In this document: in pieces, positions 1 to 12,182 of the stretch
How positions within the stretch are numbered: position 1 is the first letter of the stretch
How the letters are laid out: the number at the start of each line of letters is the position of its first letter
Position numbers and translations under genes: made by a program
The notes under the pieces: generated by a model
What the model was told of the DNA's origin: nothing
Database searches by the model: none
The model's input: the letters and a program-made list of their open reading frames with translations, nothing else
DNA from: Siphonodentalium dalli
Lineage: Eukaryota; Mollusca; Scaphopoda; Gadilida; Siphonodentaliidae
Direction of reading: 5' to 3'
NCBI GenBank assembly: GCA_032622095.1
Contig: CP136065.1
Location: 62,665,094-62,729,093, forward strand
Length of the DNA: 64,000 nucleotides

Positions 1-258
1 CATTTGATGAAAACATTTTTGTTCATCCCATACTGTAGTAAACTATGATAATAAATGGCATGAGCACTGTGTGCTCAGATAGAACCATCTCATGTTGGCT
101 CATTTGAGCTCAAACCTGACGACGTAAATGCATACTTTTAAACCGGAGATGACGAATCCGGCCATTATTTCCCGCAGGCCGTTGATTTCTTGGTCGCTCG
201 GAATTTTTCTAGAGTTTGTTCCCACCATCCATCGCACCACCAACATATATAGGGTCGC

Positions 259-2622
259 GACAGTAAGGTGTGTACGCTTAATGTGCAACTAATTATCGCC
301 TCCAAACAACCGCGTCCTCGTGATGACCAACATTAAGGTGTGTGTCGCTCAATGTACATCCAATTATTGTCTCCAAACAACCGCGTCCTCGTGATGACCA
401 ACATTAAGGAGTGTGTCGCTCAATGTACATCCAATTATTGTCTCCGAACAACCGCGTCCTCGTGATGACCAACATTAAGGTGTGTGTCGCTCAACGTGCA
501 GCCAATTATCGTCTCCAAACAACCGCGTCCTCGTGATGACCAACATTAAGGTGTGTGTGTCGCTCAATGTGCAGCAAATTATTGTCTCCAAACAACCGCG
601 GCCTCGCGATGACCAACATTAAGGTGTGTGTCGCTCAATGTGCAGCCAATTATCGTCTCCAAAGAACCGGGTCCTCGTGGTGACCAACATTAAGGTGTGT
701 GTCGCTTAATGTGCAGCCAATCATCGTCTCCAAACAACCGCGTCCTCCCTCGTGATGACCAACATTAAGGTGTGTGTCGCTTAATGTGCAGCCAATTATC
801 ATCTCCAAACAACCGCGTCCCTGTGATGACCAACATTAAGGTGTATGTCGATCAATGTGCAGCCAATTATCGTCTCCAAACAACCGCGTCCTCCCTCGTG
901 ATGACCAACACTAAGGTGTGTGTCGCTTAATGTGCAGCCAATTATCATCTCCAAACAACCGCGTCCCTGTGATGACCAGCATTAAGGTGTGTGTCGCTCA
1001 ATGTGCAGCCAATCATCGTCTCCGAACAACCGCGTCCTCGTGATGACCAACATTAAGGTGTGTGTCGCTCAATGTGCAGCCAATTATCGTCTCCAAACAA
1101 CCGCATCCTCGTAATGACCAATATTAAGGTGTGTGTCGCTCAATGTGCGGCCAATTATCGTCTGCAAACAACCGCATCCTGGTGATGACCAACATTAAGG
1201 TGTGTGTCGCTCATTGTGCAGCCAATTATCGTCTCCAAACAACCGCGTCCTCGTGATGAACAACATTAAGGTGTGTGTCGCTCAATGTGCAGCCAATTAT
1301 CGTCTCCAAAGAACCGCGTTCTCGTGATGACCAATATTAAGGTGTGTGTCGCTCAATATGCAGCCAATTATCGTCTCCAAATAACCGCGTTCTCGTGATG
1401 ACCAACATTAAGGTGTGAGTCGCTCAATGTACATCCAATTATCGTCTCCAAACAACCGCGTCCTCGTGATGACTAACATTAAGGTGTGTGTCGCTCAATG
1501 TGCGGCCAATTATCGTCTCCAAACAACCGCGTCCTCGTGATGACCAACATTAAGGTGTGAGTCGCTCAATGTGCAGCCAATTATTGTCTCCAAACAACCG
1601 CGTTCTCGTGATGACCAACATTAAGGTGTGAGTCGCTTAATGTGCAGCCAATTATCGTCTCCAAACAACCGCGTTCTCGTGATGACCAACATGAAGGTGT
1701 GTGTCGCTCAATGTTCAGCCAATCATCGTCTCCAAACAACCGCGTCCTTGTGATGACCAACATTAAGGTGTGTGTCGCTTAGTGTGCAGCCAATCATCGT
1801 CTCCAAACAACCGCGTCCACGTGATGACCAACATTAAGGTGTGTGTCGCTTAATGTGCAGCCAATCATCGTCTCCAAACAACCGCGTCCCTGTGTTGACC
1901 AACATTAAGGTGTGTGTCGCTGAATGTGCAGCCAATTATCGTCTCCAAACAATCCCGTCCTCGTGATGACCAACATTTAGGTGTGTGTCGCTCAATGTGC
2001 AGCCAATTATCGTCTCCAAACAACCCCGTCGTCGTGATGACCAACATTAAGGTGTGTGTCGCTCAATGTGCAGCCAATTATCGTCTCCAAACAACCGCGT
2101 CCTTGTGATGACCAACATTAAGATGTGTGTCGCTCAATGTGCAGCCAATCATCGTCTCCAAACAACCGCGTCCTCCCGCGTGATGACCAACATTAAGATG
2201 TGTGTCAATCAATGTGCAGCCAATCATCTTCTCCAAATAACCGCGTCGTTGTGATGAACAACATTAAGGTTTGTGTCGCTCAATGTGCAGCCAATCATCG
2301 TCTCCAAACAACCGCGTCCTCCCGCGTGATGACCAACATTAAGATGTGTGTCAATCAATGTGCAGCCAATCATCTTCTCCAAATAACCGCGTCCCTGTGA
2401 TGACCAACATTAAGATGTGTGTCGCTCAATGTGCAGCCAATCATCGTCTCCAAATAACCGTGTCCTCGTGATGACCAACATTAAGGTGTGTGTCGCTCAA
2501 TGTGCAGCCAATTATCGTCTCCAAACAACCGTGTCCTCGTGATGACCAACATTAAGATGTGTGTCATTCAATGTGCAGCTAATTATCGTCTCCAGACAAC
2601 CTCGTCCTTGTGATGAACAACT
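259..2622. repeat. 71-bp minisatellite array, about 33 copies
   Basis: A 71-bp unit is repeated head to tail from the first diverged copy near 260 to the last near 2620. Recognisable pieces of each unit are TCGCTCAATGTGCAGCCAAT and CGTCTCCAAACAACCGCGTC. Successive TCGCTC motifs are 71 bases apart, for example 561 to 632, with some 73-bp units. Copies differ by a few substitutions and by small indels of GT or CCTC. Near 2165-2400 a two-unit block of about 146 bp is itself repeated, so there is local higher-order structure. Short ORFs here are read-through of the repeat and are not genes. There are no unique spacers between units, so this is not a CRISPR array. Confidence 0.95.
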
Positions 2623-3248
2623 ACAATTGGCCGGCTACTCGCTTTGCTTGTATAGTTAGTTTCACAACCAACATGGCCGAGATTCAACAACATACAGCAA
2701 CACCATTCATATATACAACTATTCGGCCTCGATTAAGGCTGGTGCACTGATTGCCACGAATACGTTCTCGTGATAAGCTGTCAATATCCGAATGGATTGC
2801 GTTAATAATAACACCACAAGAACCTAGTCTTGTAATTTGACCAGAGAGGACAGGCGCAGCCGACCTAAAGCCACTCACGTGTACATATTGAGGTCGAATT
2901 CTCAATCGGATTGCTTACAATAATTTAACACGATAGTTAACACTTTGTGATGCAATATTGTTACCGTTGGCAATGTTTTACTGAACATTTGATAAAACTG
3001 TTGATCAACACATATCCGACGACAGAAATGCAAATTAACGCAGTCATGGTTATGGTATCGTTCACGCACTTTTTCCAAAAGTTCCTGGTATTTCAAAATG
3101 TTTTTTCTCAAAATATGTCAGGAATTTCTTTGTGAAATTTGGAACAAGCGATTATTGTGACACAATATTTAAGAACCATTGACCCAGTCGTAATTGTATC
3201 CTCATTTACTTCACTCGTATGACATGACACATATTTAAAATGTCACTG
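2623..3248. other. no recognised feature
   Basis: AT-rich sequence between the minisatellite and the first candidate inverted-repeat element. The ORFs on both strands around 2684-3135 overlap each other, are short, and lack recognisable domains or splice context. I see nothing supportable here. Confidence 0.5.
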
Positions 3249-3250
3249 TT

Positions 3251-3806
3251 TTCCGGTACCAAGAACTTCTGTAAAATATTTTTTTTTTTCTTCAAAAGTT
3301 CAGTTCATTTATCCATGATATCATATATGAAGATCATGAGAGGATACTTAATTTTTCTTGATTAATGAAATTACATGATTATTTTCTATTAGAAAGACAA
3401 CTACCCATAACATAATGTTCTATATTCGAGAATTTCATGTCATGCCTGTTGATCAATGAAGCATTGGGCTGAGATGAGTTCTTGGTCAATTGTTCATAAC
3501 CAAGTTAAAGCTGGCCACCATATATCTTAATCACGCATGTGGCCTAATTGCAGTTGATCGCTCCCAACGTGAGTGTACCACACTGCTTTATCATGATTTG
3601 TTTTCATTGCGCTGGAATATTTGTGACTTTTATTCTTCATTATAATATATGGGGTATGGTGCTATTAATGCTGAAATTTAAAATATAACTCAATATTATG
3701 ATACAAGTAAAGCCTCGTCTCATAGAGTCAAGTCAATAAGCTATATTTGATGACTGGAGTGTTGTGTAAAAATATTAATTATTATAGCAGTTCTTGGTAC
3801 CGAAAA
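3251..3806. mobile_element. possible short TIR element
   Basis: The segment is bounded by CCGGTACCAAGAACTTCT on the left and the inverted counterpart AGCAGTTCTTGGTACCG on the right. About 13 contiguous bases match. The interior is AT-rich without an ORF. No clear target duplication was found, so the element type is unknown and the match could be coincidental. Confidence 0.35.
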
Positions 3807-3973
3807 GGACAAAAAAGAAACTAATATTTTCAACCTCTCAAATTTATTAAAATACATTGTTTTGTCCTCTCTTCATAATTGCTCAGATTCCATGTACAAC
3901 CAGATAGATACAGAAAAATTCTTTGTTGAAAATCTCTGGCCATTTTGGCTGGATTTATTCAAAACGCGCATCT

Positions 3974-4541
3974 TCCACTTAAAATCTACGCGACTTGTCG
4001 GTCGTGCGGCTCCTGGTGGGAAAAGTCCCACCCCTGGTCAAGTAGTTTTGCTAATAATTTGCTATGATTTTTTGGTCCTGCTTAATTGCTATAATGCTGG
4101 CAGGGCAAACTGATGCTGTTATGAAAAAGTACCCTTATCTTTTCTAAAGTTGTCATTTTCGCGGTGTTTGGCTAACCCGAACGATTTAAGAAAAAGCCAG
4201 TGTCTGTATGTAACGTTCCAGAACATATATTTTGGATAAATAAAATAATAATGGCTGCGCCGACGTTTGCAAAATGATGTTAATAGGCATTTTGATTGTA
4301 ATCAATTTGCAACAACTAATAAAACCAGTATTACAATATTTCGCAATACATGTATATAAGTGTTTGAATGTTTGATAAACATAATGGTTTTTCAAGGAAA
4401 TACTCAGATTGATAACGGTACTTTTTCTTAACATCATCAGTTTGCTCTAACAGCATCATAGCAATCCAACATGGCCCACCAGCATCACAACACATCAGCA
4501 GGACCACTTTACCACGGGTGAGACCCTAAGTGGAAAATTGG
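3974..4541. mobile_element. imperfect long inverted-repeat (fold-back) element
   Basis: The two halves are imperfect inverted copies. The best-matched part is 4083-4133 against 4418-4474, where a GCAAACTGATG core followed by a GAAAAAGTACC block is mirrored. Weaker matching extends outward to a CCACTTA motif at 3977 and at its mirror near 4533. No transposase is visible. The long arms suggest a non-autonomous DNA transposon or fold-back element of unknown superfamily. Confidence 0.55.
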
Positions 4542-4623
4542 CGTAGGCAATTATGATTTGGTGTTAAAGAGTAACTGAAAGTAGTGTGAATTATTTTTTT
4601 CCCTTGAAATTATTCAACACATA

Positions 4624-4641
4624 TGGGGGGGGGGGGGGGGG
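4624..4641. repeat. poly-G run
   Basis: An uninterrupted G run of about 18 bases. Homopolymers of this length are prone to length error in sequencing. Confidence 0.9.
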
Positions 4642-4784
4642 TGAGGTCTGCAAAAACAAAACTCCTTACACAGGGCCGGGTTGCGTGTGTAATAGGTCAA
4701 CAAAGCAGCAAATATACGTACATGCGATGGATCAAATGATCAAGAATCGATTCATTTCAACAAAGTAAAAATAAAATCAATGGA

Positions 4785-5098
4785 CACACTGCCAAAAATA
4801 ATTTCTTAATAAGATAAAATATCTTGAAACAAGAAAAACTATTTCCTGAAACAGGAAAATAAATCTTATTTTGGGAAATATACCCCCCAAGTCTGCTACA
4901 TCAAGAAAATTTAAGAAACTCCCACCAGTCAAGAGATAGTTTTCTCAAATAAGATAGATTTTAGTCTTGAAACAAGAAACAATTTCCTTACTAAGAAAAT
5001 GGCTTCAAAAATTAAATATATATTTCTTGTTTCAAGATTTTTTTTCTAAGTTAAGAAATACTTAAAGAAAATATTTCTAAACCAAGAATTAATTGTTA
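4785..5098. repeat. AAGAAA/TTTCTTG-rich degenerate block
   Basis: The block begins with CACTGCCAAAAATAATTTC and continues as a dense mixture of TTTCTTG, CAAGAAA, AAGATA and TTAAGAAA words on both strands. The start is the inverted counterpart of the end of a similar block at 17230-17798, which ends TTTTTGGCAGTG. I infer a low-complexity interior of an old mobile element with a CACTGCCAAAAAT terminus. The superfamily is not clear. Confidence 0.55.
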
Positions 5099-5163
5099 TG
5101 TACAAATTACTGCTGTAATGGAATAACTGTAAAAGTCCAACGATAGCAAAATTGTGATAAAAA

Positions 5164-5447
5164 TGTTATGGTAAACATTGAAAAAGGTCCAACCTGTTGA
5201 TTAAATATTCTGAAATTCATATTCATACTTAAATATTTGAACTACATGTAATACTACAGCTATAGGATTATATAATTGTTGACAAGTCACTCACTGTAAC
5301 AGTTTTGTTTACATAACATTGGAAAAGGTCCAACCTGTTGATTAAATATTCTGAAAATGTTATTCATAGTTAAATATTTGAACTAATAATACAGCTAGAA
5401 TTATATATTTGTTGACAAATCACTGTAACAGTTTTGTTTACATGACA
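5164..5447. repeat. two-copy direct tandem duplication (~147 bp)
   Basis: A unit containing AAAAGGTCCAACCTGTTGAT, then an AATATTTGAACTA word, then CACTGTAACAGTTTTGTTTA occurs twice, starting near 5171 and 5318. The copies are diverged by several small indels. Confidence 0.8.
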
Positions 5448-5744
5448 ATAGTTTCAACAGCTGTAATTTTGTTATTGGCAATCTGTCAGTAAGTGTTTTT
5501 ATCTATTTCTCAATGCTCTTAGGGATTGCTGACCTTTATACAATTTTAATAAAATTTTGTTTGCACAATATAGTGGGTCGCCATTGAGGAGGCCTCCCTT
5601 GAAATCTCCAGTTGGTGGTTTGCCACACCATCCCGAACTAGACAAACCTCTCTGGTGGCCCCTTGCATTGAACCTATTAATTAAACAGGTACTTCAAGCT
5701 GGTATATACCCCTCTTATATAAGGATGGAAGATGCTACCAATTT

Positions 5745-7965
5745 CAAACCGATGGTATTTCTTCAGAGTTGACTCTCTTGTATTATGAAAGCAAGCCCAA
5801 TGAGGCCATGCACCTATTGTATGTTTATAATACACAAAAGACTATATCTTAGCAGAATGCATGTCTCTGATGATACAAACAATAAAATATCCAATTTATC
5901 CATAGTTGAATTTCATTTGGCTATATAGGAAAGCATACAATGTGGCTTTTATGTAGTTTCCACAAAGTATTTTAAGTAAAATATCCATCAAGTGATGTGT
6001 TCTGCCTTGTCCTATATATTAAAATGCATGCAATGGCCATGATAAATGCTTAATTTATAGGTAGAGATGTCAATCTGATAAGAAATACTGACATTTTAGG
6101 TTTGATACACCATTTCAGCTGGCTTGGCATCTTTTAAATTTGAAACCTAAGGAAATTTATTCAGCTTTGACCCTCTAAATTATGGAAGAAAGCCCAAATG
6201 AAGCCACTATTTGCATGTTAGTAACATGTATAAGGCTATATCTCAACAGAATACATGTCTCTGATAAAATGCACAATAAAATATCCATAGTTCAATTGCA
6301 TTTGGCTATAGAGGGATGCATACAATATTGGTTTTATGTAGTTTCCACAGACCATTTTAAGTAAAATATCCATCAAATGATGTTTTCTACATAGCCTTGT
6401 ATATTAAAATGCTTGTAATGATCATGGGAAATGTTTAATTCATTAGTTGATATGTCCATCTGATAAGAAATACTGACAATTGAGGTTTAAAATACCATTT
6501 CATGGGATTATGGGATCATAAATATCAAACTAAGGGAATTCCTTCAGATTTGACTCTCTAAATAATGGAAGAAAGCCAAAATGAAGCCACTATTTGCATG
6601 TTAATGACATGTATAAGGCTATATCTCAACAGAATACATGTCTCTGATGAAATCAACAATAAAATATCCATAGTTTAATTTGTTTTGGCTATACAGGGAT
6701 GCATACAACATGGCTTTTAGGTTGTTTCCACAGACTATTTTAAGTAAAATATCCATCAAATGATGTTTTCTGCCTTGTCCTGTATATTAAAATGCATGCA
6801 ATGACCATGAAAAATGTTTAATTTATTGGTAGAGATGTCCATCTGATAAGAAATACTGCCATTTGAGGTTTGATACACCATTTCAGCTGGCTTGGCATCT
6901 TACAAATTTGAAATAAGGGAATTTATTCAGCTTTGACCCTCTAAATTATGGAAAAAAAGCCTAAATTATGCCATTATTGGCATCTTTATAACATATATAA
7001 GGCTATATCTGAACAGAATACATGTCTCTGATGAAATCAACAATAAAATATCCATAGTTTAATTTGATTTGGCTATACAGGGATGCATACAACATGGCTT
7101 TTAGGTTGTTTCCACAGACTATTTTAAGTAAAATATCCATCAAATGATGTTTTCTGCCTTGTCCTGTATATTAAAATGCATGCAATGACCATGAAAAATG
7201 TTTAATTTATTGGTAGAGATGTCCATCTGATAAGAAATACTGCCATTTGAGGTTTGATATACCATTTCAGCTGGCTTGGCATCTTACAAATTTGAAATAA
7301 GGGAATTTATTCAGCTTTGACCCTCTAAATTATGGAAAAAAAGCCTAAATTATGCCATTATTGGCATCTTTATAACATATATAAGGCTATATCTGAACAG
7401 AATACATGTCTCAGATGAAATAAACAATACAATATCCATAGTTTAATTTGATTTGGCTATACAGGGATGCATACAATATTGCTTTTATGTAGTTTCCACT
7501 GACTATTTTAAGTAAAATATCCATCAAATGATGTTTTCTACATTGCCTTGTATATTAAAAATGCATGTAATGGGAAATGTTTAATTTATTAGTTGATATG
7601 TCCATCTGATAGGAAATACTGACATTTGAGGTTTTAAATACCATTTCATGGGATTATGGAATCATAAATATCAAACTAAGGGAATTTCTTCAGATTTGAC
7701 TCTCTAAATGATGGTAGAAAGGCCAAATGAAGCCACTATTTGCATGTTTATAACATGTATAAGGCCATATCTTTGCAGAATGCTTTTCTCTGATAATAAA
7801 ACAAATAACATATCTATATTTCATAGTTTGGTTGGCAAAACAGGGTGCACAACATGTGGTTTTAAAGTAGTTTCACAGACTATTTTAACTAGAATATCAA
7901 TTAAATGATGTAATCTAACTTGCCCTGTGTTTTAAAATGCATACACTGACCATGATAAATGTTTA
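5745..7965. repeat. ~385-bp tandem array, about 6 copies
   Basis: A unit of roughly 380-400 bp recurs with copies beginning near 5753, 6155, 6538, 6918, 7308 and 7688. Each starts with a TTCAGNTTTGACYCTCTAAA-like stretch and contains AAGGCTATATCT, AAAATATCCAT, TTTAAGTAAAATATCCATCA and ATCTGATAAGAAATACTG. The stretches 6650-7030 and 7030-7410 are almost identical, so one unit was duplicated recently, while the first and last copies are most diverged. The short ORFs at 6182 and 7708 lie inside units and are not conserved across copies. Confidence 0.9.
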
Positions 7966-8046
7966 ATACAAACAGCGTCCTTAATGCTGCACCAGCCTAA
8001 CTCCCGTTATGAAAGGGTTAAATTAATAAACAAAGGTTGCACAGAC

Positions 8047-8470
8047 ACCCCCCCCCCTTCAACAGCGCGGTGAGTGTGTTTTTTATGTATGTCATACCCG
8101 GTATAAGAGCCCCCCCCCACATTTCGTACGCCGTATTCCATGCCCTGTTACGAGGTACGACATATTCCGGCCCCTCTGTTAGGAGGTATTCGGTATTCCA
8201 AAAATACCGGTATTCGTATTCCAACCTTCCAAAAAAAATGATCATAAGAATAATATAAATGCGATGTTTGTCACAATAAATGCACGGTTTGACATACAGA
8301 TCGTCGATCATCAATTTATATCATTTTAGACATGGACATTATGACCTGCGTTCGTACGACAATAGAGAATTTATCCATATGGCTGTTAACTGGTATTTCG
8401 TATTCCACCCTCTGTGTTAAGTGGTATTATTCCGTATTCCAGGGGGTGGGGGTGCTCTTATATGGTGTGA
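8047..8470. repeat. C-rich segment with imperfect inverted ends
   Basis: C runs at 8049-8058 and 8110-8119 lie beside TATAAGAGC, and the mirrored GTGGGGGTGCTCTTATA occurs near 8446-8462. Between them the words GTATTCC and CTCTGTTA recur on both sides. This looks like a decayed inverted-repeat element. A 133-codon ORF at 8332-8733 overlaps the right end, but it has no recognisable domain and I do not call it a gene. Confidence 0.4.
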
Positions 8471-9322
8471 AGTTTACAACTAATGTGGCAGTCATGAAAT
8501 TTTTAATTATTAGAACTGTTTGGGATATATACACCCCAATCACCCTGTCTCCACGTTCCTGTTGGTGGTGGCCTTATCAATCTATTGCTTCGTTGAACTT
8601 TTATTATTACAAATTTGAGCGTGTAATTTCGTTCCACTTTACAACAGGGGCAAAAGCATTCCTATTGTTTTACCTACCGGCTCAGATCGAGGCTTCGTGG
8701 ATAAAAAACTACGTCCATCTTACGTTTTCATAGGATACAAATTGATCGGATTTTAGGTAAGTGAAACTAATTAGTAATCAATTGAAGTGATTTCTCATTA
8801 TGAACAGACTGTTACTAGTAAAATATTTAATCGAACTACAATTAAAAGGGCACGAATTATCCATTTTATTCAAATGAAATTTGATAGTAAATCGGCCTAA
8901 TTTTGTTTCCGTGTAATATTTCAGAAAATGGAATCCGTCATTGATAAATGAACATTTTTTTGGTCAAAATAGTAACTTCTGACGGACTATGATTATATGG
9001 CATTTATGATTCATATATAAAGGTAGCCCTACACAATATTCCCAACTGCGTTCCCAACTGCAAAAACGATTTTTAATGAATTATAAATTGGCCTAAATTT
9101 TATGCTACATAAAAAGAAAAACTATCCGGGAATGGCTATTTTCGTCTGCAAAATCAAATTCTGCCATAAATGCAGTGTATTATCGGCGACATTAATATGA
9201 CAATAGTTGGAAAATAAAAAGGTCCCATTTATTGAAAATATACATGTACCGGGTAGCTTATAAGGAAATTGTCAGTTATGATCAGTTATACTTCATACCA
9301 TTATTCTAACAAATGTCAAGGG
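8471..9322. other. no recognised feature
   Basis: AT-rich sequence with no convincing ORF, repeat or splice structure. Confidence 0.5.
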
Positions 9323-9724
9323 AAGTCGGTGGCCGACAGGTAGCGTACTGGTCTCTCGTGCTATCGGACCGGGGATCGTAACGTGGTCAGGGTATTCTGA
9401 CAAAAATCAGAACTCGGTCAGATACAAGTTTGTCAGGCTGAAAAGTCTCATTCGAGATCACTGAATAAAGATCCGAATGCAAAAATGCCGACTTCCCCCC
9501 ATTACAACACTTGTCCAGGTATGTTGTCGTGGGTTCAGTACGCTGTCCGATCGGACGCGGACATTAATGGCTGACCCGTGTACACGCCTCAGTGTGTGCA
9601 CGTTAAAGAACGCTACTGGAGTCACCACAGGGTTATAAAGTTACTCGGCCGTGGTAGCACCTGGACCTCCACATAATCCTCAGCACATTGAGGGCGATGG
9701 AGTATCGAGTAGATAGATAGATAG
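9323..9724 (+). mobile_element. tRNA-derived SINE with TAGA tail
   Basis: The left part resembles a tRNA-derived RNA polymerase III promoter. An A-box-like TAGCGTACTGG lies at 9341-9351 and a weak B-box-like GGGGATCGTAACG at 9371-9383, about 30 bases apart. The body includes TGTGTGCACGTTAAAGAACG near 9592-9611, a word I associate with molluscan SINE bodies. The element ends in the short tandem tail TAGATAGATAGATAG at 9710-9724. Length is about 400 bp. The tail, promoter and length together support a SINE. The exact family, possibly MetaSINE-like, is an inference that a library search could settle. Confidence 0.7.
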
Positions 9725-9769
9725 TCAATCTGATAGAATTCCCACAATCTCTTTAATATTGTCATGCCA

Positions 9770-10425
9770 TGGCCAATTTAACACTAAGTGAACGTTCAGA
9801 TTACCACGATACAATTGTAAGTAGGTAAAAAATAATATCATGCACTGTTTTATTTAAAAGCGAAATTGTGGCGTATCCTTGGTTATCCCCATTTGCGACG
9901 TAATCACTAATCAGTCATGTGTATGTAAAAAGTGTGGCCTGAAGGATCGCATGATAGTCAATCACATGCTTTACAAAAAAACTGTGATTTCATCATGTAC
10001 GACATCGTAATCGTGTGAACAAACTATCCACGATCTCGTCGATCCCGGTTCCTCCACTTAAGATTATATCTTTCATCTGTACGTTCACTGAGTGAACATT
10101 CATGATTCATATGACTACGATTCAATTGTAAGTGGACAGATTCCCATCTTGGGTAATAACCGATAGTTGGACTGCGCATGCTCACGACATGATCACGAGT
10201 TATATCAATGCAGATTTGCAAAAATTGTGACGTATCCTTGGTTACCTCCACTTGGTGAAATTTGCGTGTACGTAAAAATCGTACAAAGTAAATAGAAATA
10301 TCATAGGATAGTTAATCACGTGGTTAACCACCGATATTAAATATTCTCATCTGCGATGACATCGTAACAAACTATCCATGATTTTGTCAGGCCCGATTCC
10401 TCCACTTACGATTGAATTATGGTCT
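9770..10425. repeat. diverged two-copy direct duplication (~350 bp)
   Basis: The words GTATCCTTGGTTA, TAGT(C/T)AATCAC, GACATCGTAA, AACAAACTATCCA and TTCCTCCACTTA occur in the same order in 9860-10062 and again in 10229-10408. The spacing is about 350 bases, with substantial divergence. Confidence 0.7.
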
Positions 10426-10860
10426 TCTGACATCTGAATCGCCGAAAATGCTAATATTGTTGGAAGAATGAACTTTACACTTGGTTTTTGAATATGTTTG
10501 CAAATTATGAAAATACATGCATCCATATCACATACATATATATGCAGCATACATGTACATGTATTTTTTCTTCAATTACAGAAATACCAGATTCATTAGC
10601 CATGTTGGATGCGGCATCATGCCCTCTCATCTTCAACATATGAAGATTGATTTCGCCCATGATTAGTCTAAGCGTCGGTCCTGTCTAGCTAGACACGTGG
10701 CAATGAACAAATGACAGGTGAAATATTACTGGAAGTCTGTTCGCCAAAATACCAGTGGTGAGTTTATAATCTACATGTATAGCTACCATGCAGATGAATA
10801 TTTGTACATTGTCACCAATACATGTATATACTGCTATCCTCAAAATTATGGACCTTAAAA
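10426..10860. other. no recognised feature
   Basis: AT-rich sequence containing ACATGTACATGTA at 10551-10563, a motif common across this window. No supportable gene. Confidence 0.5.
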
Positions 10861-10861
10861 A

Positions 10862-11005
10862 TGGGGGGGGGGCAGGGGGGGCGGAAAAAAACTGCAGACA
10901 CAGGGTGGAAAAAACTGTTTTCTTCGGTTTGGGTATCCCCCCCCCCCCAAAACAGCAAAAACTGCAGTTTTTTTCCACTGACCATTTGCCCGCCCCCCCC
11001 CCCCA
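10862..11005. repeat. G-run / C-run inverted segment
   Basis: G runs (10863-10871 and 10875-10881) followed by GGAAAAAAACTGCAG are mirrored by CTGCAGTTTTTTTCC and a C run near 10995-11004. A second C run sits at 10938-10948. The segment could fold into a hairpin and carries quadruplex-capable G tracts. The overlapping ORFs on both strands (for example 10788-11102 and 11080-10685) are low-complexity translations and are not called as genes. Confidence 0.75.
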
Positions 11006-12118
11006 AATCAAATCTACCGCAGCCGGACAACAACTCGGTTTGACCGGAAAGCGAAAAAAACACCGGAGCATACAATTCACGAGAAGGTGCTTGTTAACTT
11101 AGTTTAGATTATTGTGACTAAAATGGTCATTGTCTACCAGTAGAACGCAGATTTGTACCTCGTGATGTCATGACATGTACAAACATGTATATTGGTGATC
11201 GCAACGCTATGTATGCACTTTAAAAAATGACAACTAGTCATTACCTCGACTTTGAAAAAGATGCAAATGAGATGAGTGAGATACCAGCATATAACTGTTT
11301 TCTGATACCATTGGAGGAGAAATTGTTTAATACATGGGATAGTTCTGCAGTAAAAATTTGCCAGATAAGCGATCGCAGGGTAGAATTCTGCAATCGACTG
11401 GTAGACACTGACATAGTTGGCATTATTAAGAGGGTTAATGGGGTCAATATCACATGTACACCAAGACAGTGGTTATCCAAAATTGTTTTATGTGGATTGT
11501 ATTACTCATGTATATATGATTTGGATATTAAGGTTAATCCATATTCTATAAAATGAGAGAAAATTGAAGTTGTGAGTCTGAAAATACATATTTGGAAAAA
11601 TATTACATGCAAATTTTTTCCGACAACCCCCCCCCTAAATGAATAAGGAAAAAATTTACGTGTAAATTTTTCACGCCTAAGTACCACCCCACCCCCCGGT
11701 ACGTTGTGTCCCGCAGTTGTTTTCCGGGGGGATACCTGGTAATGATCGCAGTATATACGGGCAGTATATGATATCCACCACGGTATCAAGTCGATTACTG
11801 TTGTGGAGCACCATGCAGTTATGATGCACCAACAAATATCACACCAAAAGTTGAAAACAGCCACATGGATCTTGTTCAATGAACTTATATATGCATGAAT
11901 AAGATGAATCACTAAATTATCTTTTCATGCTTGTTTGTGTAATGCCAATCAATGCAGCCTGACAACATGGATGGGTGGAGTTTATAAATTGACAGCCTAA
12001 ACAATGTTGGCAACTTAAAAGTTCATTATGTGCTACATTTAACTCCCGTATATACAATACAATTTTTCTATCAGCGTTCCCATGTCCTATATTTGGAATA
12101 ATATATACATGTACATGT
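11006..12118. other. unannotated stretch with one unsupported 109-codon ORF
   Basis: The ORF at 11227-11556 (plus) has a mixed, non-repetitive amino-acid composition, but no domain, signal peptide or splice context that I recognise. I list it only as a possibility. C runs occur at 11626-11634 and 11690-11698. Nothing else is supported. Confidence 0.3.
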
Positions 12119-12119
12119 A

Positions 12120-12137
12120 ACGAAGGCCATCCGTTCC
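12120..12137 (-). mobile_element. end fragment of the TTAA fold-back family
   Basis: On the minus strand this reads GGAACGGATGGCCTTCGT, matching the terminus of the elements at 15467 and 53267. No TTAA adjoins it, so it is an eroded end. Confidence 0.4.
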
Positions 12138-12182
12138 ACAGATAGGAGGAAAAACACTGCATTTTATTTTCATGCATGCGAA

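Noticed and set aside
259-2622. Possible CRISPR array because of regular repeats
   Set aside because: The repeats are directly contiguous with no unique spacers, diverge along their whole length, and lie in a eukaryotic context.
3974-4541. Inverted halves as a transcribed long hairpin RNA gene
   Set aside because: The arms are imperfect and there is no promoter or processing evidence. An old fold-back element is simpler.
8332-8733. 133-codon ORF as a gene
   Set aside because: No recognisable domain, overlaps a decayed inverted-repeat segment, and is within chance expectation for 64 kb.
11227-11556. 109-codon ORF as a gene
   Set aside because: Composition is acceptable, but there is no domain, no splice context and no neighbouring exon. 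I left it as a note only.
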